A DNA stretch of 39,117 bases from a virus: positions 1 through 39,117 of IMG/VR virus record IMGVR_UViG_3300031566_000157, one strand, 5' to 3'. Under the pieces are notes generated by a model. That model searched no databases. It was not told the origin of the DNA and worked only from the letters and a program-made list of their open reading frames with translations. Position 1 is the stretch's first letter; the number at the start of each line of letters is the position of its first letter. Below are positions 1 through 6,548 of this stretch, piece by piece. The translations under genes and the position numbers were made by a program.

Positions 1-167
1 ATAGCAAAACAAACTAATAGTCCATATATTACTGGAACCACAATTTTCCAAAGTGGCTTCAGCTTACGCCATAAAACATAACAACCATAAAAATATGGTA
101 TTAATATAATTCCCACAACTACAAATGCCAAAAGAATCGTTATCAAAGTAGCTATTACAAATGTCAT
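1..167 (-). CDS. Small membrane protein, 3' end cut off by window edge
   Basis: This gene starts at an ATG at 165-167 and runs off the left edge after about 55 codons. A ribosome binding site (AGGGAGAA) sits just upstream, next to the endolysin stop codon. The peptide begins MTFVIATLITILLAFVVVGI and stays hydrophobic, then has a short basic WRKLKPLWK loop and a second hydrophobic stretch (IVVPVIYGLLVCFA). That gives two likely membrane segments, as in a small holin. Its place directly after the endolysin supports a lysis role, but the C-terminus is missing and no family is recognised. Confidence 0.55.
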   Translation of the reverse strand, partial: MTFVIATLITILLAFVVVGIILIPYFYGCYVLWRKLKPLWKIVVPVIYGLLVCFA

Positions 168-179
168 AATTATTCTCCC

Positions 180-713
180 TTAAAGTTTTAAAACCCAAAC
201 TGGAATATGATTTAACTGCCTAATTATAGGTATAATCTTCTCCAAATATTTAGGATCACTCGCATATCCGGCTTTCCAAATTTCGGTAATGAAAGCCTCC
301 GCATCGTTCAAATGTTCAAATGCTTTTCTATAACGTTGTAACCCGTTATCATCTTTCGAAACAACGAGAATTCTTGCGTGGTCCGTAAAGCAATCCTTAT
401 GGGACTTGTAAGCCCGGAAATTCGCAAGTATCAATTCTTTCTTCTTCGTTGCTAAATTCCACTCATGAGTCAAATCTTGCACCCAACCATTATTGCCTAC
501 TGCTATTCCTACTCCATCTTTGACAATTGCCTTTATTCCAAGCAAATTATAAGACCTTTTTCCGGTAAACAAATCTATAGGCTCAGACTCCCCGAAACCT
601 GATTCTAATCTTGCCTGAGCCGTAAGTGCTGAAGCAGAAAGTCCTGTAATTAATTTAGATCTATATGCCTCTCGAAGTATTTTTACACACCACCAATACT
701 GGCTAATGTTCAA
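180..713 (-). CDS. Glucosaminidase-type endolysin
   Basis: The 177-residue protein is a single glucosaminidase domain of the FlgJ/LytG type, which cuts the glycan strands of peptidoglycan. The diagnostic segment SALTAQARLESGFGES near residues 28-43 holds the likely catalytic glutamate. It is followed by NLLGIKA, the FRAYKSHKDCFTDHARIL segment and the C-terminal AGYASDPKYLEKI motif, all typical of the family. There is no signal peptide or membrane segment, so the enzyme should depend on a holin for export. The start is TTG at 711-713, supported by AGGAG nine bases upstream. It lies between short membrane-protein genes, which fits a lysis cassette. Confidence 0.85.
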   Translation of the reverse strand: MNISQYWWCVKILREAYRSKLITGLSASALTAQARLESGFGESEPIDLFTGKRSYNLLGIKAIVKDGVGIAVGNNGWVQDLTHEWNLATKKKELILANFRAYKSHKDCFTDHARILVVSKDDNGLQRYRKAFEHLNDAEAFITEIWKAGYASDPKYLEKIIPIIRQLNHIPVWVLKL

Positions 714-715
714 AC

Positions 716-841
716 TTACTTTCTCCTTTCATTAAAATAATGATTATAATAATATTTAATGTCAATTCCTACGAAAAATGCTAAAATTAAAATACATATA
801 AGAACGAATATACGAAACCAAAGACTATTTATTACTACCAT
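716..841 (-). CDS. 41-residue single-span membrane protein
   Basis: This short gene starts at an ATG that lies inside the last codons of the upstream holin-like gene (17-base overlap, different frame). It ends two bases before the endolysin start codon. The peptide has a short N-terminus, one strongly hydrophobic span (IFVLICILILAFFVGI) and a polar C-terminus rich in Tyr and Arg. Its last codons contain the endolysin ribosome binding site. It has no clear ribosome binding site of its own, so translation would be coupled to the upstream gene. Position and design suggest a lysis accessory protein such as a holin or antiholin, but no family is recognised. Confidence 0.5.
   Translation of the reverse strand: MVVINSLWFRIFVLICILILAFFVGIDIKYYYNHYFNERRK
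737..765 (-). promoter_or_regulatory. Possible promoter before endolysin
   Basis: On the minus strand a perfect TTGACA (760-765) is followed after 17 bases by CATTAT (737-742), which matches four of six consensus -10 positions. It would start transcription just before the endolysin. It lies inside the small membrane-protein gene and in very AT-rich DNA, so a chance match is quite possible. Confidence 0.25.
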
Positions 842-1226
842 TGGTTTTTTTATCTAGATCAGCGGGTTGTTTTACGTTCACATTATTTTCTTTATAATTT
901 ACTTTATCGGCACATCCATTAAAATGACGATTCAAGTATTCTGTTAAAGAGGTAAATCTATCCAACAACGTTTTAAGCATCTTTACACTCTTTTGATTGA
1001 TCTTCACATTCAAGGAACTATCTTTATGCAAGTCTTTCAATTCATTTTGAAATAACCCCATAATGGTCGCTCTGTCTTCTGTTTGCTGTTTAACAAAAAC
1101 TTTTCTATCTTCTGTTTGCTGGGTAACATAATGTTTTATAAGCCAAATAGCACAAGCCACTAAAACAGCACCTATCCCAATTGCCATATATTTATTTACT
1201 AAGTCAGCTATTAAGTCTTCTCCCAT
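825..1226 (-). CDS. Holin-like single-span membrane protein
   Basis: The 133-residue protein has one membrane span (residues about 14-29, AIGIGAVLVACAIWLI) near its N-terminus. A charged, probably coiled-coil region follows, with two copies of a QQTEDR motif about a dozen residues apart, then a hydrophilic tail. One N-terminal span followed by a coiled coil recalls BhlA- or XhlA-type phage lysis proteins; this is a resemblance in architecture, not a recognised family match. A good ribosome binding site (AAGGAGATGATATAA) precedes the ATG. The gene follows the transglutaminase-like lipoprotein and leads into the endolysin, as expected of a lysis cassette. Confidence 0.55.
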   Translation of the reverse strand: MGEDLIADLVNKYMAIGIGAVLVACAIWLIKHYVTQQTEDRKVFVKQQTEDRATIMGLFQNELKDLHKDSSLNVKINQKSVKMLKTLLDRFTSLTEYLNRHFNGCADKVNYKENNVNVKQPADLDKKTNGSNK

Positions 1227-1231
1227 TTATA

Positions 1232-2041
1232 TCATCTCCTTTTTTTCTTTTTCTCCAACTGCTTAATTCTTTTCCTTTCTCCTCTTTTTAGATGCTTCAA
1301 GTTTCCCATTAATTTTAATTTTCTGTGGAAAATATTAGTCCCTTCTAAAATCTCTCCTTCTTTTGCCCTCTCCTGCCATTGCAATTTACCGCTTTCCCAA
1401 TGTCTGCACAATACCCAATAAATCCCTTCCGGAAAAGTTAGTTCTCCAATCTCAATAAAATCTTGAAAATTCTGAGTATTCCACCAGGAAGTATTAGAAA
1501 ATGCTAATAACTTCCCATTCTTCCGATATACAGTGATTGCGTGCCCTGCGGCCTTAAGCGTATAATTTCCTAACCATTTCCCAGTCTCTTTATTACTAAA
1601 ATATTCACGATAAAAACCATAATATTCTAGCCACCAGACCTCCGGGATCTTGACAAATCTTCCCAGCATGTCTGCGGAGAGCCGGGCCAAGCCGTCGCAG
1701 TCATCCTTTTTATTTACCCAGACTACATCCGGAAGCGCCCAATGATTTACCTTGTTCCACAAATCCCAATCTGAGACCCACTTGTAAAATCTCATTTCCA
1801 AAGCCACCAACGTATCAGTAGTTATCTTCTGCATATATTTGCAATAATCTGCCCAACGCTGAGTTGTATCATCAATCAATGGCCATTTCCAATACCAAGG
1901 GTCAGGAACTTCTTCCTCCTCCTCCTCTTCTTCCTCTTCTCCGTTCTCTTCCTCCTCCTTCTCTTCTTTCTTCTTACATCCAACCAGGAAAATTATTACT
2001 GCTATCCCTATAATTATTAAAATCCAAACCTTAATATCCAC
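1232..2041 (-). CDS. Lipoprotein with transglutaminase-like cysteine domain
   Basis: The 269-residue protein starts at GTG with a near-perfect ribosome binding site (AGGAGGTGATACT). The N-terminus is a lipoprotein signal with lipobox FLVGC (Cys22). It leads into a Lys/Glu and then poly-Glu linker (residues about 23-45). The folded part resembles transglutaminase-like cysteine enzymes: DDCDGLA gives Cys115, AGHAITVY gives His167, and AFSN supplies a candidate third residue near 183. The spacing and order (Cys, His, Asn/Asp) fit that fold. The tail (from about 240) is very basic. It should sit on the outer face of the cytoplasmic membrane or in the envelope, where it may act on peptidoglycan peptides or proteins. 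The substrate cannot be told from sequence. Confidence 0.6.
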   Translation of the reverse strand: MDIKVWILIIIGIAVIIFLVGCKKKEEKEEEENGEEEEEEEEEEVPDPWYWKWPLIDDTTQRWADYCKYMQKITTDTLVALEMRFYKWVSDWDLWNKVNHWALPDVVWVNKKDDCDGLARLSADMLGRFVKIPEVWWLEYYGFYREYFSNKETGKWLGNYTLKAAGHAITVYRKNGKLLAFSNTSWWNTQNFQDFIEIGELTFPEGIYWVLCRHWESGKLQWQERAKEGEILEGTNIFHRKLKLMGNLKHLKRGERKRIKQLEKKKKRR

Positions 2042-2259
2042 AGTATCACCTCCTTAAAAAGTTCCAAATAATTTAAACTTTTTTGACACTCGATCGCCTC
2101 TCCAACGCCTCTCCAATCTCTCACTTCCATGTATTTCAAACCATCAGGATAAAACGCATGTCCAATTTGTAAATAATCATCATAATTATGAGTTAACTCC
2201 TGATTACTAAACATAGAATATTTATTCTGATAAGAAAATACACAAACTATGTGACCCAT
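2017..2259 (-). CDS. C-terminal half of a second transglutaminase-like protein
   Basis: The 80-residue reading frame begins at GH and aligns by eye with the C-terminal half of the neighbouring lipoprotein: GHIVCVF..KYSMFSN against GHAITVY..KLLAFSN, then IGHAFYPDGLKYMEVRDW against IGELTFPEGIYWVLCRHW. The catalytic-Cys half is absent. Upstream the same frame stays similar for about 15 codons (HYRTRFGWKFW) and then meets a TAG stop, so the N-terminal part has been lost or replaced. The start codon overlaps the end of the small membrane-protein gene, and the stop overlaps the start of the lipoprotein gene by 25 bases. It is most likely a decayed duplicate, though it could still be translated by coupling. 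Confidence 0.5.
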   Translation of the reverse strand: MGHIVCVFSYQNKYSMFSNQELTHNYDDYLQIGHAFYPDGLKYMEVRDWRGVGEAIECQKSLNYLELFKEVILWILRFGF

Positions 2260-2390
2260 CCAAAACTTCCAGCCAAACCTCGTTCTGTAATGAGATATCT
2301 AACCAGCCAGCAAATCAACACCAGGAATATACCGGTTATAATTGGTATCCCATATTCAGCTATTGCCTTCCCTAAATCTATTGGATTCAT
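2247..2390 (-). CDS. 47-residue single-span membrane protein
   Basis: The gene starts at an ATG with a good ribosome binding site (AAAGGAGATGAGGCA). The peptide begins MNPIDLGKAIAEYGIPIITG and has one membrane span (about residues 14-33), then a basic YLITER segment and a Gly-rich end. It resembles small phage holin-like peptides in size and layout. Its 3' end runs into the remnant transglutaminase-like frame by 13 bases in another reading frame. No specific family is recognised. Confidence 0.5.
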   Translation of the reverse strand: MNPIDLGKAIAEYGIPIITGIFLVLICWLVRYLITERGLAGSFGWVT

Positions 2391-2428
2391 TGCCTCATCT
2401 CCTTTCGCTTAAAATGTCCCATTCCTCC

Positions 2429-3073
2429 TCATTCTAGATCATTCCATTTCATTATCTCTTTAGTATTCCATGTAGATATTGCTTGAGTATTCCATTTATG
2501 AGACCAACCAATTGCTTCATATAATCTCCAAAGTCTCGTCCCATATATACCTGCTATCATATAAGCACCGCTGACAGAACAGCAATACCAATCTTTATCA
2601 ACAGCTCCTGCTGGTTGCCTCTCCGTCCAGTTGACGCCATAGTCTGCAGAGGTATAGAGTCTGCCACCATAAACACCTGCTATCATATAAGCACCGCTGA
2701 CAGAACAGCAATACCAATTTTTATCAGCAGCTCCTGCTGGTTGCCTCTCCGTCCAGTTGACGCCATAGTCTGCAGAGGTATAGAGTCTGCCAGGATATGC
2801 ACCTGCTATCATATAAGCACCATTAACGGAACAGCAATACCAATTTTTATCAGCAGCTCCTGCTGGTTGACTCTCCGTCCAGTTGACGCCATAGTCTGCA
2901 GAGGTATAGAGTCTGCCATTATATATACCTGCTATCATATAAGCACCATTAACGGAACAGCACTGCCAATCTTTATCATAATCTCCTGCTGGTCTTAATT
3001 CTAAAAAATCCATACTATGAGCTAATGTAGTCAAAAGCAATATTAAAATTAAAGTTAATATTATTTTTTTCAT
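2429..3073 (-). CDS. Secreted repeat protein with Asp-box-like motifs
   Basis: The 214-residue protein begins with a clear signal peptide (residues 1-20, MKKIILTLILILLLTTLAHS). Four tandem repeats of about 42 residues follow, with the last one incomplete. Each has the pattern PAG..DK.WYCCSV.GAYMIAG.Y.GRLYTSADYGVNWTE. SADYGVNWT matches the Asp-box (S-x-D-x-G-x-x-W) of BNR/sialidase-type and HCF136-like beta-propellers, and GAYMIAG is the preceding strand. Each repeat carries a Cys pair. The C-terminus is rich in WN motifs. Four blades is few for a complete propeller, so it may oligomerise. It follows the fibre-like gene, and a glycan-binding or surface role is an inference. Confidence 0.65.
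   Translation of the reverse strand: MKKIILTLILILLLTTLAHSMDFLELRPAGDYDKDWQCCSVNGAYMIAGIYNGRLYTSADYGVNWTESQPAGAADKNWYCCSVNGAYMIAGAYPGRLYTSADYGVNWTERQPAGAADKNWYCCSVSGAYMIAGVYGGRLYTSADYGVNWTERQPAGAVDKDWYCCSVSGAYMIAGIYGTRLWRLYEAIGWSHKWNTQAISTWNTKEIMKWNDLE
2530..2990 (-). repeat. Tandem 126-bp coding repeats
   Basis: Near-identical DNA repeats lie inside the secreted repeat-protein gene. The anchor AGTCTGCAGAGGTATAGAG on the plus strand recurs at 2641, 2767 and 2893, exactly 126 bases apart, which equals 42 codons. The high DNA identity implies recent duplication or ongoing gene conversion, and copy number could vary between relatives. The repeats are contiguous and have no unique spacers, so this is not a CRISPR array. 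Confidence 0.85.
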
Positions 3074-3075
3074 AA

Positions 3076-4398
3076 TTAAATCTCTCCTACATCAATGGAT
3101 GGGTCGAAAAAGAGCACGTCAGCAGACTTTGCCACCCCTACCCTTTGCACCTGGTCCCCTGTTTCTGTTGGTGCAGTAGAACTCATTGCTCCAGGAGTAA
3201 CACTTGTATAGATCATTGCTCCAGTAAAATTCCAATTATCATCACGACAATATCCTTTGACAAGCATTAGGCAAGTTTCCCCATCTGCTTTTGTTTCTAA
3301 GGCAATTCTTAATCCCGGCATAGTAGCCGCTGTGTCCGCATCAGTTTTCTTCCATTCTTTGTCAGTCCAGTTAAAATATAGTAAATCTCCAAAAACTACC
3401 GATTCACCAACTGGTTGACTATCTATTTCACCCGAATAAGTATGATCAGAGCCTAAAGCATTAGTAAAAATTAAAGTTGTATCGGTATTTTGGGCATGTT
3501 TTTTACTAATAGCATCTTCAAGATTAGCTTCCGTAATTGTGGCCGTTGTCCTGACTGATTGCCCAGAAGCTGAAGGTACAGATAATCCAGTCAATTTATG
3601 TGTCCCCATATTAACATCGGCGGTCATAGTTCCAAGAGTGGTATCTGCTCCCGCTGCATGCTTTTTTGTTACTGCGTCTGCCACATCAGCGTCAGTATTA
3701 GTCCCCTGCTCTATAATTCCGGTAGCATTATTAATCTTTGCAATTCTACCGGCAGTAAAATCCCCTGTCTTAATTACTTCATCAACTAGAATCGCCTTAA
3801 TCTCTGCATCGGTATCTACGGTTGGATCGGCTTCTTCTGCAAATTCTAAGGCAGTTTCCCCAGCATTTATTCTAACAAACTTCAATGAACTACCGGTATA
3901 ATTAGCAGGGGTATCAGCCAAATCAGTAAATTTCAAGGCAGCAAGTTCGTCAGAATCAATTATATCTACAACATAGATAGTCTCTACTTTCGATAATGTG
4001 TTTATCTCTGTTTTAAGATAATAAAGCGATAAATCAATGCCTAATTCTGCCTTTGTTTGCCACATCATTTCACCGGCAATATAGGCAGCGATATCATTAT
4101 TTACAGGATCATTAGAAAATTTTAACCCGGCTTCGGGTATCTGTATTGTGCCCCCGGTAGTCCCATTCTTCGGGTATAGGTCATCTCTTTTTGAATGGAC
4201 CAGCAAAGCTCCCAGATCATCGATTATCTGCCTCATTTCATTAGTATCTTCCAGGGCATCGGCTTTATCAGCAGTACCCACATAAAAATTGGCCCCGGAT
4301 TCCTGTGTATACTTGTAGTATGCGGTAAAGCCATTTGCGCTAAACACCAGTAAGATAATCGATAATATTATCCCTAATAATTTTTTATTCTTAAACAT
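3076..4398 (-). CDS. Tail-fibre-like protein with N-terminal signal sequence
   Basis: The 440-residue protein begins with a hydrophobic signal or anchor (residues about 6-24, KLLGIILSIILLVFSANGF). The rest reads like a phage tail fibre or appendage: FTDLADTPANYTG.SLKFVRINAGETALEF, then two repeats built on TDADVADAVTKKHA..ADTTL and EANLEDAISKKHA..TDTTL, then a beta-rich C-terminal region (about 310-440) that could be a receptor-binding or fibre-tip domain. The mix of export signal and fibre-type sequence is unusual, because virion fibres normally assemble in the cytoplasm. The ribosome binding site (AGAGGTGATTTGAA) supports the ATG chosen. It lies downstream of the detached hub domain. Confidence 0.6.
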   Translation of the reverse strand: MFKNKKLLGIILSIILLVFSANGFTAYYKYTQESGANFYVGTADKADALEDTNEMRQIIDDLGALLVHSKRDDLYPKNGTTGGTIQIPEAGLKFSNDPVNNDIAAYIAGEMMWQTKAELGIDLSLYYLKTEINTLSKVETIYVVDIIDSDELAALKFTDLADTPANYTGSSLKFVRINAGETALEFAEEADPTVDTDAEIKAILVDEVIKTGDFTAGRIAKINNATGIIEQGTNTDADVADAVTKKHAAGADTTLGTMTADVNMGTHKLTGLSVPSASGQSVRTTATITEANLEDAISKKHAQNTDTTLIFTNALGSDHTYSGEIDSQPVGESVVFGDLLYFNWTDKEWKKTDADTAATMPGLRIALETKADGETCLMLVKGYCRDDNWNFTGAMIYTSVTPGAMSSTAPTETGDQVQRVGVAKSADVLFFDPSIDVGEI

Positions 4399-4417
4399 TT
4401 CAAATCACCTCTTTTTT

Positions 4418-4819
4418 TTAATCTTCTAATTCTAATATATTTGTATAATTCCCCCCACTAAATCTGAGATTAATTTTTCTTATAATCATATTTCGGCTAT
4501 CGTAATAATATTTTCCCTCTACTGCGGGGGCATAAGGAACTTTTGCCTCATCTGCAGGATAATAAGGCATTCGCTCAGATTTTTGCCGGATTGTATCTCC
4601 CACCTCGTAAGGCAGGGGGGTAGTAGTGGTTATTCTTACCTTTAGTTTTTGCTTTTTGTACTCTGCCAGATAGGTATCGGCCACTGCCTGCGCCGCGGCC
4701 TGGTCCTGGATAAGGTGGTTTCTGATGGTTAAGGTTCTCTTTCCACCGGCTGCTTCAATCTCTGCATCTGAAGCTATAGCCTCGGCAGTTATAGCGATTT
4801 TTTTTGAAGGATAGGCCAT
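4418..4819 (-). CDS. Stand-alone tail hub C-terminal domain
   Basis: The 133-residue protein reads like the last beta-rich domain of a siphovirus tail hub or baseplate protein. Features of that domain are AITAEAIASDAEIEAAGGKR, TIRNHLIQDQAAAQAVADTY, a Lys-rich strand, PLPYEVGDTI, and the closing MIIRKINLRFSGGNYTNILE. In related hub proteins this block follows a THIIVIG-type strand in the same polypeptide. Here the large hub protein upstream has that strand but then switches straight into FN3 domains. The start overlaps the stop of the preceding small gene by one base. The assignment rests on pattern recognition and would need a profile search. Confidence 0.5.
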   Translation of the reverse strand: MAYPSKKIAITAEAIASDAEIEAAGGKRTLTIRNHLIQDQAAAQAVADTYLAEYKKQKLKVRITTTTPLPYEVGDTIRQKSERMPYYPADEAKVPYAPAVEGKYYYDSRNMIIRKINLRFSGGNYTNILELED

Positions 4820-4983
4820 TATTTCTTCACCTCATCTTTTATATTTCCCGGTTTATAATTTTCAATCTCATTTAAAAGCATGTCTCTAAGAGCCTTCATA
4901 GCAAACTGACTCAGTCTATTGCCCAGTTCCTCCTGGATAAATTGGTTAAGTATCTGTTCTATTTTCTTGGCCAACTCTTCCAT
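4819..4983 (-). CDS. Small helical protein, unknown
   Basis: The ATG at 4981-4983 is preferred over an upstream TTG because AAGGAG lies nine bases before it, giving 54 residues. The peptide is amphipathic and helical (ELAKKIEQILNQFIQEELGN), with Leu/Ile spaced as in a coiled coil and a polar, Lys-rich end. Similar short helical proteins are seen among phage tail genes, but no function is known to me. Its stop overlaps the start of the detached hub-domain gene, so the two are translationally coupled. It is the first gene after the terminator at 5.0 kb. Confidence 0.55.
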   Translation of the reverse strand: MEELAKKIEQILNQFIQEELGNRLSQFAMKALRDMLLNEIENYKPGNIKDEVKK

Positions 4984-5010
4984 TAATCTGATCTCCTTCA
5001 ACTGCAATTA

Positions 5011-5065
5011 AAATAAAAAAACGCCTTAAACTCTTCTAATAATTTTAGAAAAAGCTTAAAGCGTT
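5011..5065 (-). terminator. Intrinsic terminator after caspase gene
   Basis: On the minus strand an imperfect hairpin is followed by a T-run. The outer stem pairs AACGC (5020-5024) with GCGTT (5061-5065), then TTAA (5026-5029) with TTAA (5056-5059), and the inner stem pairs TTCTAA (5034-5039) with TTAGAA (5045-5050). The T-tract corresponds to the A-run at about 5011-5020. Its design matches the units at 20.6 and 33.8 kb, and a similar leader segment (GTTAAGGCTAAC) lies just upstream. Only a weak promoter (TTAAAT with TTAAAT, near 5109-5137) can be proposed here. Confidence 0.65.
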
Positions 5066-5133
5066 AGCCTTAACTCTCCTGAACATTATTTATGTGTTCA
5101 CAGACCATATTTAATTTTTAGGATTTATTTAAT

Positions 5134-6033
5134 TTAATATTCTATTATTGAATAAGTCGAATTATCCGGATAAACTTGAACATCCTGTTGTAAGTCACTA
5201 AAATAATATTGCACCCAATCTTTTACATAAAGATACGCCTCTTGCAAGCTGACTTTGGTATCTCCGTTAGAATCTGCAGGATAATCATAATTAAAATAAC
5301 CACAACCTGTGCATAAAGCCATGGTAAATACCCCACAAGGTTTGCCGAATATTGGAATTATTTCCGCGCACTCCTGATTGTAATGGCAAGAAGTCAAAAC
5401 TTTATATTGATTAGTAGTAAGTAGCCCTTTGGATTCGGACTGAGAAAAGACATTAATAATCTCATCATTAAAAGATGTTAATTCTTCCTCTGAAATTGTT
5501 ACTCCCTCTTTGCCTTTCCCGATAAATCCTCCAGAATGACAGGTATCAAGTATGACTACTTTCGTTCCAGGTATAGCACTTAGAGCCTGCTCCAACTTAT
5601 TTATACTTATTTTTGAGAATATTGAAAATATTGGGAAATTGGAATAAAAAGGGCAAAGATAAGAAATTCCTAAAAATCTTCCTCCATGCCCGGTATAATA
5701 AAAATAGGATACATCATCATTATCTGCATCAGAAAAAGTAGAAGCAATTTCATCTAAAATCGCTTCTTTTGTTGCATCCGAATCTTTCAGCTCATTAATA
5801 ATAGAAAATTCGGTATCTAATAAACCAAATCTGCATTGGCTAAAAATTTGACGTATTCTATCTACACTATAAATTGGACTTGGCAGGTCATTTTCGCTAC
5901 CAAAATAATCTCCAATTCCTATAAGTAAAGCACGATGTACTATTTCGTTGTTAACGGACAGAGGGGGAACTACTCCTGTGCAACCAGTAATTAAAAATAT
6001 TAAAATTATAATTGATAAGACAATCTTTTTCAT
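5134..6033 (-). CDS. Caspase-family (C14) lipoprotein protease with EF-hand-like loop
   Basis: The 299-residue protein has a lipoprotein signal with lipobox LITGC (Cys18). A caspase/metacaspase-type p20 domain follows: the start strand HRALLIGIGDY (33-43), the catalytic His in YYTGHGG (His116) and the catalytic Cys in VILDTCHSGG (Cys165). Near the C-terminus DSNGDTKVSLQE (254-265) fits a 12-residue EF-hand calcium loop at positions 1, 3, 5, 9 and 12, and leads into a helix. The protein should be membrane-anchored outside the cytoplasm and possibly calcium-controlled. It overlaps the preceding gene by an ATGA junction and is followed by a terminator, so the pair looks like an accessory cassette inside the tail module. 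Substrate and role (superinfection exclusion, host envelope attack, defence) are unknown. Confidence 0.8.
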   Translation of the reverse strand: MKKIVLSIIILIFLITGCTGVVPPLSVNNEIVHRALLIGIGDYFGSENDLPSPIYSVDRIRQIFSQCRFGLLDTEFSIINELKDSDATKEAILDEIASTFSDADNDDVSYFYYTGHGGRFLGISYLCPFYSNFPIFSIFSKISINKLEQALSAIPGTKVVILDTCHSGGFIGKGKEGVTISEEELTSFNDEIINVFSQSESKGLLTTNQYKVLTSCHYNQECAEIIPIFGKPCGVFTMALCTGCGYFNYDYPADSNGDTKVSLQEAYLYVKDWVQYYFSDLQQDVQVYPDNSTYSIIEY

Positions 6034-6533
6034 TTAGATTTATCCTTCGGATTTTTCAAAATTATTTCTTCTACTTTTTTATTATATAACAAAAAATCAG
6101 GACAATCCAATTTCAATTCATCCAATATATATTTCAAGGTCTTGCGAATTATTTTTGCTTCGCTTGATGGATTATACAATTCACCGATTTTTAAAGCTAA
6201 AGCCATTCTTCTTTCGGTATTGGTAAAATAACTGTATTGATTATAGTCAAATGGAATTATCTTATCATCTTTAAATTCATATAATGGAAAACTCCACCAC
6301 GTTTTTTGTTCTCTAACCATGAACACTTTACCTTCTATTTCTTTAGTGTCGTTTCCTTTATTGTCTTTTTTGTAAATTATTTTTAGTGTATCTTTTATAA
6401 ACTTATCATCATTTGATAGTTCAATAATTTCGTCATAGCAAAGAAATTCTTTGTCAGATATCCCTCTAATAATATTATGTTCAATGTCATCTTTCTCAAA
6501 ATTCATTCTCGTAATTTTTAAATATAGTTTCAT
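6030..6533 (-). CDS. Unknown protein coupled to the caspase gene
   Basis: The 167-residue protein is not recognised. It is rich in Lys, Asp, Glu and aromatics, has no signal peptide or membrane segment, and contains a Trp/Phe-rich core (TWWSFPLYEF) followed by helical segments. The ATG has a strong ribosome binding site (AAGGAGGAATATAAATT). Its stop codon overlaps the caspase start as ATGA, so the two are probably made in fixed ratio. A regulator or inhibitor of the protease is possible, but nothing in the sequence shows this. Confidence 0.5.
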   Translation of the reverse strand: MKLYLKITRMNFEKDDIEHNIIRGISDKEFLCYDEIIELSNDDKFIKDTLKIIYKKDNKGNDTKEIEGKVFMVREQKTWWSFPLYEFKDDKIIPFDYNQYSYFTNTERRMALALKIGELYNPSSEAKIIRKTLKYILDELKLDCPDFLLYNKKVEEIILKNPKDKSK

Positions 6534-6548
6534 AATTTATATTCCTCC

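Noticed and set aside
2530-2990. CRISPR-like array of direct repeats
   Set aside because: The 126-base units are contiguous, encode protein in one frame and have no unique spacers between short repeats.
2615-2998. Plus-strand open frame with internal repeats
   Set aside because: It is the mirror image of the secreted repeat protein on the minus strand, whose signal peptide, ribosome binding site and Asp-box pattern show the true frame.
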